Positions 1 to 5,579 of a stretch of 6,788 nt of DNA are shown here, in pieces; position 1 is the first letter of the stretch, and every line of letters starts with the position of its first letter. The position numbers were made by a program, and so were the translations under genes. Under the pieces are notes generated by a model, which saw only the letters and a list, made by a program, of their open reading frames with translations, was not told where the DNA came from and did no database searches. This DNA comes from Leptolyngbya sp. SIO4C1 (lineage in GTDB: Bacteria; Cyanobacteriota; Cyanobacteriia; Phormidesmidales; Phormidesmidaceae), in assembly GCA_010671975.1 (NCBI GenBank), contig JAAHIA010000275.1, positions 1-6,788 on the forward strand, read 5' to 3'.

Positions 1-128
1 ACGTCAAAGACGTTGTAGCTGTTGATCCAGCAGGTACCCGCCCTGACCGCGCCCGCAACGCGCATAGCCTTCGCCATGTCCGAGGTCTGCACGCCGGCGG
101 CCAAGCCGAACTGGGTGTCGTTTGCGAT
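1..128 (-). pseudogene. Aldehyde dehydrogenase remnant (5'-truncated, runs off the left edge)
   Basis: Read on the minus strand, the frame whose codons begin at base 128 and continue to base 3 gives IANDTQFGLAAGVQTSD, then a helix-like stretch, then AGTCWINSYNVFD. This matches the C-terminal part of the NAD(P)-dependent aldehyde dehydrogenase superfamily (ANDT-x-FGLAAGV ... RAGT-x-W-x-N-x-YNVFD), a region after the catalytic cysteine; it is closest in style to betaine-aldehyde or other substrate-oxidising dehydrogenases. Nothing upstream of base 128 looks like the rest of the enzyme, and the same frame meets a TAA at 171-173, which is the stop codon of the DUF4346 gene. The catalytic Cys and Glu regions are therefore absent. 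I count 78 G+C in the first 120 bases (65%) against 61 of 120 (51%) at 181-300, which suggests foreign origin. The family match is secure. Pseudogene status is inferred from the missing 5' part, and what lies beyond the left edge is unknown. Confidence 0.75.
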
Positions 129-170
129 GCACGTTTGTGATGGCGCTATGTGCAGGTCGGCTAGGCGGCT

Positions 171-611
171 TTAGTCCTGTACGTAGTCAGTGCCGTTGAT
201 TAGGGCAATCTCAGCGCGGACAAACTCGCGGCCGAGATAGGCAGCATGGTCTAGAAAGCTAATTGGGCAGGGACTATCTTTGTCTTCAAACAGCTTGATG
301 CAGAGCTCCTTAGCCGTTCGCCCGGTGTAGACAGTGGTATGCTGGCGCTCCACCTTGCCACGCGTCGGCAGGGGTTTGCCGGTTTCTGGGTCGCAGGCTA
401 GGCCCTTGTCGTTAATCACGTTAGTGAAATGCTTAGCACAAATGAGCCCGCTATCGCGATCAAGGTAGATAAGAAAATAGCCCTGCGGATCGAGCTCAAT
501 GTAGCGCTTAGACAGTCGATTATCTAAGTCGGCTAGAGCCTGAGCAGTTGTCTCTGGCGCACTGGCATTGAGCGAGGCATTGAGCGGATTGAGAGGGCCG
601 GCAGCAACCAT
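171..611 (-). CDS. DUF4346 family protein
   Basis: A 146-residue conserved hypothetical protein that I recognise as DUF4346, a small family common in cyanobacteria and without an established function. The first 27 residues are Ala/Asn/Leu-rich and probably variable. The conserved part runs from about residue 28 to the end: a DPQGYFLIYLDR stretch at 41-52, ICAKHFTN at 57-64, a GKVERQHTT segment at 85-93, and LDHAAYLGRE at 120-129, with the chain ending in YVQD. There is no signal peptide or membrane segment, so a soluble cytoplasmic protein is expected. The start is the ATG at 609-611; no good Shine-Dalgarno sequence precedes it. It lies 118 bp downstream of the FemAB-like gene on the same strand and may have its own promoter. 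Its length and ending look complete, so the adjacent dehydrogenase fragment has not damaged it. Confidence 0.8.
   Translation of the reverse strand: MVAAGPLNPLNASLNASAPETTAQALADLDNRLSKRYIELDPQGYFLIYLDRDSGLICAKHFTNVINDKGLACDPETGKPLPTRGKVERQHTTVYTGRTAKELCIKLFEDKDSPCPISFLDHAAYLGREFVRAEIALINGTDYVQD
564..593. repeat. 12-bp tandem repeat inside the DUF4346 N-terminus
   Basis: GGCATTGAGCG occurs at 564-574 and again at 576-586, followed by a decayed third unit (ATTGAGAG, from 588). The 12-bp period keeps the frame and encodes LNAS twice, preceded by a related LNP unit. It lies in the non-conserved N-terminal extension of the DUF4346 protein, so slippage here would change length without touching the conserved domain. 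Confidence 0.6.
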
Positions 612-671
612 AGGCTTTATTTAAAGGCTTAATCTGACGTCTTTGTTTGGGCAAGTCTATTGCGATCTCTC

Positions 672-678
672 ATTTTAT
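672..678 (-). promoter_or_regulatory. Possible -10 element for the DUF4346 gene
   Basis: The minus strand reads ATAAAAT here, about 60 bases before the ATG of the DUF4346 gene. TAAAAT is a fair -10 hexamer, but the region 16-17 bases upstream (CTCGTT) is a poor -35 match. This is a candidate only; the gene could instead be read through from the upstream FemAB-like gene. Confidence 0.22.
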
Positions 679-729
679 CGCAGCGTCTGAGCCGAACGAG
701 AGACTACAGAAAGTCTTTGGAGTTGAGCG

Positions 730-1953
730 CTAGCGCAGAGCCGCATCGGCTGCTTCTGCACCCGCTAGGTCAGCCTTAGGCTTGAGGGGCAAATCGGCGT
801 TGATGTATTCGATCTCACGCTTTTCGGCCTGGTTGATGCGGTCGATGTAGTCGTGCAAAATCTTTTGCAGCGACGGATAGTAAAACCGATGCAGGCTGTA
901 GTTAGGCGTTGCTGGAAAGCCTCGACGCTTCTTGTGACGCCCGCCCGCGCCTGGATCAAACAGCTGTATGCCCTGACGGATAGCCCAGTCAATTGGCTCG
1001 TAGTAGCAGGCATTGAAGTGCAGGTGATTGAAATCTTCGAACGCCCCCCAGTAGCGACCGTAAAGCCGATCGCCCTTGGTTAGACAAAACGACATGCCCA
1101 CCGGGTCTGAGTTAGCATCGCCGTAGGCCGCAAAAATAACGGTGCGATCGCGATAGTTTGGATAGAGCTGCTGAAAGAATCGGCGCGTGAGATATTTGCT
1201 GCCCCACCAGCCAAACTTGTCACAGGTATCGCTGTAAAAGTCATACACCAGCGAGCACAGCGACTTAGACAGGGTGTCACCCGTGTGCACCTCGAATCGC
1301 AGACCGGCCTTTTCCACCGACTTACGCTCGCGCTTGATATTGCGTCGCTGGTTGGCCGTAAAGCGCCCCAAATAGTCGCCAAAGGTCTGATAGGCTTCAT
1401 TTTGCCAAACATAGCTGTGGTGTAGCCAGGGACGAAAACCCAGCTGCTCCATCAGCTGCTGCCACTGCGGATCGACGTAGAGAAAGTTGCAGCCAGAAAT
1501 TTGATTGCGTTCGCAAAAGTCATCGATTGCTCGCACCATCAGGGCGGTCAGCGCGGCCTCATCCTCGCCCTCGGCAATCAGAAAGCGATAGCCTTCAGCT
1601 GGCGTAAACGGCGACATCCCCAGCAGCTTGGGGTAGTACTGTACGCCCAGCCGCTCGGCGAGCTCGGCCCACTGATGGTCAAAGACAAACTCACCGTAGC
1701 TGTGCGCTTTGAGGTAGAGCGGCGCAGCGGCAATCAGGCTGCGATCGCGCCAGAGGGTCAAATGACTGGGCCGCCAGCCGGCATTGGCAACGGCGCTGCC
1801 CGAGCTTTCCATATTGTGTAGCCAATTCCACTCAAAAAAAGGCGTTTTTAGCGGCATCGCCATAGCATCCCAATCAGCCTGTGGCAGATCAGCTATGCGG
1901 TTTACCCAGCGGACAGCGATATGAGATTGCAAAGTTAGTACATCGGCACGCAT
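730..1953 (-). CDS. FemAB-like / GNAT-fold protein (PF04339, COG3146 family)
   Basis: A 407-residue protein of the FemAB_like family, usually annotated as a GNAT-family N-acetyltransferase or 'peptidogalycan biosynthesis' protein. True substrates are not established; by fold it may transfer an acyl or aminoacyl group. Family marks visible are TPFFEWNWLHNME near 37-49, APLYLKAHSYGEFVFDHQWA at 77-96, the central basic stretch NQRRNIKRERKS at 201-212, and the second GNAT-like half with HFNACYYEPIDWAI at 312-325, FDPGAGGRHKKRRGF at 332-346 and a closing NYSLHRF at 351-357. The tail after about 390 is Ala-rich and probably unconserved. There is no signal peptide, so it should be cytoplasmic. The ATG at 1951-1953 lies 21 bp after the stop of the reductase gene, suggesting one transcript. 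No clear Shine-Dalgarno is seen. The product family is firm; the biochemical role is not. Confidence 0.85.
   Translation of the reverse strand: MRADVLTLQSHIAVRWVNRIADLPQADWDAMAMPLKTPFFEWNWLHNMESSGSAVANAGWRPSHLTLWRDRSLIAAAPLYLKAHSYGEFVFDHQWAELAERLGVQYYPKLLGMSPFTPAEGYRFLIAEGEDEAALTALMVRAIDDFCERNQISGCNFLYVDPQWQQLMEQLGFRPWLHHSYVWQNEAYQTFGDYLGRFTANQRRNIKRERKSVEKAGLRFEVHTGDTLSKSLCSLVYDFYSDTCDKFGWWGSKYLTRRFFQQLYPNYRDRTVIFAAYGDANSDPVGMSFCLTKGDRLYGRYWGAFEDFNHLHFNACYYEPIDWAIRQGIQLFDPGAGGRHKKRRGFPATPNYSLHRFYYPSLQKILHDYIDRINQAEKREIEYINADLPLKPKADLAGAEAADAALR
1144..1151. repeat. HIP1 octamer GCGATCGC
   Basis: A perfect copy of the highly iterated palindrome typical of many cyanobacterial genomes, inside the FemAB-like gene. 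It supports the taxonomic assignment. Confidence 0.85.
1741..1748. repeat. HIP1 octamer GCGATCGC (second copy)
   Basis: Second perfect copy in the FemAB-like gene, about 600 bp from the first. Confidence 0.85.
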
Positions 1954-1974
1954 CGTTTTCTAGGGTAGTGTAAC

Positions 1975-2715
1975 TTAATTAAATCTGTCGGCTTTCTCAG
2001 CCCGATGGCGGCGATAGTGCACAAAGATTTCATGGCCAACCGGCTCGGCGCTCACCAGCTGCAGCGACAGCGCCTCAGCCGCCGGTCGACCTTCACCATC
2101 GACCAGCGTGGGCGCGCTGCGACCGCCTAGCAGCAGCGGACAGAGCGTCAGATAGAGCTCATCGACCAAATCATCCGGCAGCAGGGCTGCCACCAGCTCG
2201 CCGCCGCCCATCACCGCTAGCCGCTGGATGCCTTGCTGCCTCAGCTGGGCCAAAATGGCGGGCCAGTCAAACGCGCCCTGACGCAGCGGCGCTGTCCAAA
2301 CCAGGTCGAATGCGGTCTGAGCCCGCCATCGCCGGGCGCCGGCTGCGCTCGTGAGCAGCCAGCGCGGCACTGGCTGAGTAAAAAATCGCCAGGTGGGGTC
2401 AAAGCAGGCTGTGGCTGAGCAGACAATTTGAGTCGGCTGGGGGGGCTGTCCACGCTGCTGCCGCTGAGTCAACAGGGCTGCCTCTCGGACGGCTAGCGTC
2501 GTGTGGTAGGCCCGCAGGGTACCGGCTCCAAACAGCGTCGCATCTGCCCTAGCAATCTGCGCTTCCAGTCGCTGCTGGTCAGCTGCAGAGCCAAATCGCG
2601 CGGCGCTGCGAGCGGTATCTCCAATTTTGCCATCAGCGCTCATGGCCAAGACAACGCTAACCCAAGGACGAATAGATTTTTCAGCAGCAGCGTTTGCAGC
2701 AGAGTCTTGCGCCAT
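1975..2715 (-). CDS. Stand-alone RibD C-terminal (reductase) domain protein
   Basis: A 246-residue protein of the RibD C-terminal/dihydrofolate-reductase-like superfamily. In riboflavin synthesis this domain reduces the ribosyl chain of the deaminated pyrimidine intermediate with NADPH. Motifs seen are VVLAMSADGKI at 21-31 (substrate/nucleotide strand), RFGSAAD at 40-46, LFGAGTLRAY at 61-70 (cofactor-binding glycine turn), VMGGGEL at 168-174 and DLVDELYLTLCPLLLGG at 182-198. There is no zinc-binding deaminase domain, so this is not a bifunctional RibD and the symbol ribD is withheld. It could be a separate pyrimidine reductase or a paralogue with another substrate. Residues 1-16 are an Ala-rich lead-in. 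The ATG at 2713-2715 is the natural start; an internal GTG near codon 19 would leave almost no sequence before the first strand. It is probably the first gene of a two-gene unit with the FemAB-like gene, and is transcribed away from the histidine kinase. Confidence 0.85.
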   Translation of the reverse strand: MAQDSAANAAAEKSIRPWVSVVLAMSADGKIGDTARSAARFGSAADQQRLEAQIARADATLFGAGTLRAYHTTLAVREAALLTQRQQRGQPPQPTQIVCSATACFDPTWRFFTQPVPRWLLTSAAGARRWRAQTAFDLVWTAPLRQGAFDWPAILAQLRQQGIQRLAVMGGGELVAALLPDDLVDELYLTLCPLLLGGRSAPTLVDGEGRPAAEALSLQLVSAEPVGHEIFVHYRRHRAEKADRFN

Positions 2716-2766
2716 AATGAACTGAGTTTATCGGGTTTGGTAGCTCAAAACTTCATCTATGTGAGC

Positions 2767-2780
2767 CAACTTTCAACTTT
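2767..2780. repeat. Tandem heptamer CAACTTT x2
   Basis: CAACTTT occurs at 2767-2773 and directly again at 2774-2780 (AAAGTTG twice on the minus strand), 52-65 bases upstream of the reductase ATG. The position would suit a regulator site or spacer element, but a pair of heptamers can arise by chance. Confidence 0.4.
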
Positions 2781-2784
2781 TAGG

Positions 2785-2814
2785 CCACAGTCCTGCGGAG
2801 CGTTCTCCACAGTC
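2785..2814. repeat. Direct repeat CCACAGTC, 22 bp apart
   Basis: CCACAGTC lies at 2785-2792 and 2807-2814, a start-to-start distance of 22 bp or about two helical turns, so both copies face the same side of the DNA. It is upstream of the reductase gene and within the shared divergent spacer. Function is unproven. Confidence 0.4.
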
Positions 2815-2915
2815 GATAGACTAAACGAATATGCCTGCTGACGGCGGACCGCTCGAAAAGCGCTCCCATGCAGGAACCAGCGCCGCCTACGCCGACTGAA
2901 GCTGCGCTGCCGCAC

Positions 2916-2957
2916 CTGTGTTTCCCCTCACGTCCCTCCGTTTCGGCTGTGTTTCCC
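2916..2957. repeat. Direct repeat CTGTGTTTCCC, 31 bp apart
   Basis: An 11-bp perfect repeat at 2916-2926 and 2947-2957, upstream of the histidine kinase ATG. The 31-bp spacing is close to three helical turns, which fits paired protein-binding sites. The region is pyrimidine-rich, which raises the chance of accidental repeats, so an operator is only a suggestion. Confidence 0.45.
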
Positions 2958-3005
2958 TCTGCTGCCTTGCCCTATCTATTTCCAGCTAGTCGATTCAGTT
3001 TCGCT

Positions 3006-3018
3006 GTCTCCTAGAGAC
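3006..3018 (+). promoter_or_regulatory. Small hairpin enclosing the likely ribosome binding site of the kinase gene
   Basis: GTCTC (3006-3010), a CTA loop, and GAGAC (3014-3018) form a perfect 5-bp inverted repeat followed by TTTT and the ATG at 3023. The GAGA in the right arm is the only purine run near the start and is the best Shine-Dalgarno candidate, so pairing would hide it. The three-base loop and short stem make this modestly stable at best. Confidence 0.35.
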
Positions 3019-3022
3019 TTTT

Positions 3023-4972
3023 ATGGTCAAACGTCCTCGTTCGTTTCGTCGCCTCTTACTGCTGCGGATTCTATTGCTGAGCGTTCCTGTCCTCCTCATC
3101 GGCCAGGCGATGACCCTGCGAAAAGCCAGAACCAGCCTATTAGAAACCGCCCGTCAAAACTTGGCTAGCAGCGCTGTTCGCAAAGCTGAGCAGCTTGAGC
3201 AAGAGGTCGAGGCCGTGCAAGCAGACCTCGGGCTGCTCACCCAGACTCAGGCGCTAAAAACCGGTAGCCTAGCCGAGATTGAGCAGCTGCTCGGGCAGTT
3301 TTCAGAGTCGGTTCCCTATCAAGTAGCCTGCTTTGAGCTGCGAAATGCCGCCGGTGCGATCGCGCTGAGTACCTGTGAGCAGTCGCTGGCAGAAGCGCCC
3401 ACCTGGCCAGCAGTGCCGGTACCGGGCACCTTTTCTATGGTTTCTCTGGGGGCCGCTAGTCGGGCTGCGGTCGATCAGCCGCGCAGCGTCTCACCCATCG
3501 ATCTGGTAGTTGCAGCCCCGGCTTATAACGGCGATCGGCAGCTGCGCTACACCATGACGCTGCAGGTTCGGCTAACGCAGCTAGAAGACACGAATCCGCG
3601 CTCCCTAGTCGGTAATACCGTCATTATTAACGACCTGGGCACGCTGGTGATTCATCCCGACTCGGCTCAGGTGGGTCAGCCCGTCGCAGCGGTGCCTGCA
3701 GCGGCGCGGCTGAGCGACATTATTAACAGCGTTGAAGAAGGTAAAGAGGCCAACCTGCATCTGTTCAACTTTGAGCAGTCTGGCGATGAGTGGCTAGCCG
3801 GCTACAGCGGCGCTCAGCTAGCCAGCCAGCCTGGCTCAGCAGCAACCTGGACTGTGCTAGCCGTAACGCCTCTGCCCAAAGCGCTGCACGCGCTCAAAGA
3901 AATTCGGCAGGTGTTCATTTTGATGACGCTGGGGCTAATTGCAGCCAACGTCATTCTGGCGCTATACGTCGCCCGCAGCCTGTCGCTGCCGGTTGAGCGG
4001 CTGATTCGCTATGCGCAGCAGATACAGGACTTTTCTCAGCTGCAGCCCGCCCCTCGCAATCGCAGCATCTGGGAGCTAGACTACCTCGGGCAGGTTCTAG
4101 AGCGTATGCTGCGCCGGCTAGAGACTGGCTCTATGGAACTGCGTCAGGCTTGGGAAGATGCGCAGCTGGCCAATCAGCTCAAGAATGAGTTTTTGGCCAA
4201 CACCTCGCACGAGCTGCGCACGCCGCTCAATGCCATCATTGGCTGTGTCCGGCTAGTGCGAGACGACTGCTGTGACAGCCGCGCCGAGGCGATGGAGTTT
4301 TTAGAGCGAGCTGACGAAGCTGCCATCCACCTGCTAGAAATTATCAACGACATTCTCGATCTCGCCAAGATTGAGGCCGGTAGAGTAGCGCTGACGCTTG
4401 AGCCAATTGATTTACGCCAAATTCTACAGGCTGTGCTAGATCTGCAGACCCTAAATATTCAGCAGAAGGGTCTGACCCTGATTCGACCTGATTTGCCCGA
4501 GCCGCTGATGGTTAAAGCGGATACCAGTAAGCTCAAGCAGGTCTTACTCAACGTGATTTCTAATGCAGCCAAGTTTACGCCGCAGGGCAGCATTACCATT
4601 CAGGTGACTCCCTACAGCGGCGAGAACGCAGCCGCCGGGGCTGATAGTGCTCCCCGAGTGCGGGTGGCTATTCGCGATACCGGCATTGGCATCGAGCCCA
4701 AGCAGCAGCAAAAGCTGTTTCGCCCCTTCGCTATGGTAGATGGCTCCCACACTCGCAGCTATCCGGGCACTGGCTTAGGACTGGCCATTTCTAAGAACTT
4801 TATGAAGCTAATGGGCGGCGACATTACTCTCTCTAGCGCCGGCCGAGATCAGGGCACAGAAGTCGTCATTACGCTACCGCTGATGTCTCAGCAGTCTAGC
4901 TCAGAAGCTACTGGCCGAGTTTTAGCTGACGCTTCGCGCTCCGAGACCGTTGCAGCTCATTCTGAAGCTTAG
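3023..4972 (+). CDS. Membrane sensor histidine kinase (Cache-like sensor, HAMP, HisKA, HATPase)
   Basis: A 649-residue transmembrane histidine kinase. After a basic N-terminus, a first membrane helix spans about 11-30. An extracytoplasmic domain follows (about 31-290), opening with a long charged helix and containing the double-Cache-like stretch NTVIINDLGTLVIHPDS; it also has two cysteines, C103 and C118, that could form a disulfide. A second helix covers about 297-317, then a HAMP-like linker beginning near P323. HisKA carries the H-box NTSHELRTPLNAIIG with phospho-acceptor H396; the HExxT pattern is compatible with phosphatase activity as well. HATPase has the N-box (N514), G1 DTGIGI at 552-557, an F-box near KLFRPF, and G2 GTGLGL from 582. 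All catalytic boxes look intact. The last ~25 residues are Ser/Ala-rich and overlap the convergent DUF1802 gene. There is no attached receiver domain and no response regulator in the window, so signal and partner are unknown. Confidence 0.92.
   Translation: MVKRPRSFRRLLLLRILLLSVPVLLIGQAMTLRKARTSLLETARQNLASSAVRKAEQLEQEVEAVQADLGLLTQTQALKTGSLAEIEQLLGQFSESVPYQVACFELRNAAGAIALSTCEQSLAEAPTWPAVPVPGTFSMVSLGAASRAAVDQPRSVSPIDLVVAAPAYNGDRQLRYTMTLQVRLTQLEDTNPRSLVGNTVIINDLGTLVIHPDSAQVGQPVAAVPAAARLSDIINSVEEGKEANLHLFNFEQSGDEWLAGYSGAQLASQPGSAATWTVLAVTPLPKALHALKEIRQVFILMTLGLIAANVILALYVARSLSLPVERLIRYAQQIQDFSQLQPAPRNRSIWELDYLGQVLERMLRRLETGSMELRQAWEDAQLANQLKNEFLANTSHELRTPLNAIIGCVRLVRDDCCDSRAEAMEFLERADEAAIHLLEIINDILDLAKIEAGRVALTLEPIDLRQILQAVLDLQTLNIQQKGLTLIRPDLPEPLMVKADTSKLKQVLLNVISNAAKFTPQGSITIQVTPYSGENAAAGADSAPRVRVAIRDTGIGIEPKQQQKLFRPFAMVDGSHTRSYPGTGLGLAISKNFMKLMGGDITLSSAGRDQGTEVVITLPLMSQQSSSEATGRVLADASRSETVAAHSEA
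3356..3363. repeat. HIP1 octamer GCGATCGC (third copy)
   Basis: Third perfect copy, in the sensor-domain part of the kinase gene. Confidence 0.85.
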
Positions 4973-5566
4973 GAACAGCTGCTGAACTGCCTGGATCTGC
5001 GACTGATAGCGGGCCTCTGAAATCGCTGGTGAGCGGGTGTCTGCTGCCACTGCATCTGGCAGACTTAGCCAGGAGCGACAGCCGCCATAGGCCGGCTGCC
5101 AAGTCAGCGACAGCGGCGTCGCCAGTCGATAGGTGCGCAGCAGCAGCACATACAGCGGCTGCTGCGGCTTCCAGCGCAGTCGCTCGTGGACAAAGGCCTC
5201 GGTCCAGATATGAAACGGCAGCAGCGCCCCTACCTGTTCAGCCGTCATCAGCTGAAAAATATGGGTGATCTCTGCCCAAGCGGACAGCGTTACAACGGTC
5301 GGATGCCAGCCGGAGACCGCTGGCTGCACCTGCTGAGCATAGGCCGGTTTGAGCAAATGGGGCTGCTGATGCTCATAGGTAGGATAGAGCAGCACTCGAC
5401 TGTCTGCTACCGTAAATTGACCTGACCGCTCGCGAATGCCGCCTTTGCGCAGCAGCATCAGGGTCTGACCGGCCGCTAGCGCATCCACCGCAGCGGACCA
5501 TTCTTTCAGCGCCGTCTGCAGCTCTACGGATGTAGTCTCTGATGGTTTGCTATGCACGGCGCTCAT
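4922..5566 (-). CDS. DUF1802 family protein
   Basis: A conserved protein of 214 residues from the chosen ATG; I recognise DUF1802, whose function is not established. Family marks are ALKEWSAAVDAL at 19-30, MLLRKGGIRE at 37-46, LYPTYEHQQPHLLKP at 60-74, WTEAFVHERLRWKP at 121-134, LLLRTYRL at 141-148 and WQPAYGGCRSWLSL at 156-169. No membrane segment or signal peptide is visible. The ATG at 5564-5566 is 13 bp after the metK stop. A TTG at 5594-5596 would add ten residues and overlap metK by 17 bp, but it adds no conserved sequence, so I prefer the ATG, although its GAGG is too close to be a normal Shine-Dalgarno. Translation may depend on coupling to metK. The last 14-17 residues are probably unconserved and lie antisense to the end of the histidine kinase gene, overlapping it by 51 bp. 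Confidence 0.85.
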   Translation of the reverse strand: MSAVHSKPSETTSVELQTALKEWSAAVDALAAGQTLMLLRKGGIRERSGQFTVADSRVLLYPTYEHQQPHLLKPAYAQQVQPAVSGWHPTVVTLSAWAEITHIFQLMTAEQVGALLPFHIWTEAFVHERLRWKPQQPLYVLLLRTYRLATPLSLTWQPAYGGCRSWLSLPDAVAADTRSPAISEARYQSQIQAVQQLFLSFRMSCNGLGARSVS

Positions 5567-5579
5567 CCTCAAAATACGG

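Larger units (their letters stand above)
2716..3022. other. Divergent intergenic region between the reductase and histidine kinase genes
   Basis: This 307-bp spacer must hold promoters for both divergent genes. I see no convincing sigma70-type -35/-10 pair in either direction. A TATCTA at 2973-2978 could be a weak -10 for the kinase, and TTGAAA on the minus strand (2771-2776) a -35-like hexamer for the reductase, but neither has a well-placed partner. The left third carries a tandem heptamer and an 8-bp direct repeat. The right third (2921-3010) is 68 of 90 pyrimidines on the plus strand and carries an 11-bp direct repeat. A 48-codon open frame at 2868-3014 shows no coding signs. No tRNA, riboswitch or strong terminator was recognised. 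Confidence 0.6.

Noticed and set aside
701..716. Inverted repeat AGACT-ACAGAA-AGTCT downstream of the FemAB-like gene as a terminator
   Set aside because: The stem is only 5 bp, AT-containing, and not followed by a T-run on the minus strand.
727..736. Perfect palindrome GCGCTAGCGC over the FemAB-like stop codon
   Set aside because: It has no loop or T-tract, so it is not a terminator; a single 10-bp palindrome in CTAG/GCGC-rich DNA is weak evidence for a site.
2503..2841. 112-codon plus-strand open frame across the start of the reductase gene
   Set aside because: It is antisense to a well-supported gene and into the spacer, with no recognisable domain; other long frames opposite the kinase, MetK, DUF1802 and FemAB-like genes are rejected for the same reason.
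2868..3014. A 48-codon open frame (ATG at 2868, TAG at 3012-3014) ending 8 bp before the kinase start, possible leader peptide
   Set aside because: The product is a low-complexity Pro/Ser/Ala/Phe mixture explained by the C/T-rich DNA, there is no ribosome binding site, and no recognisable family.
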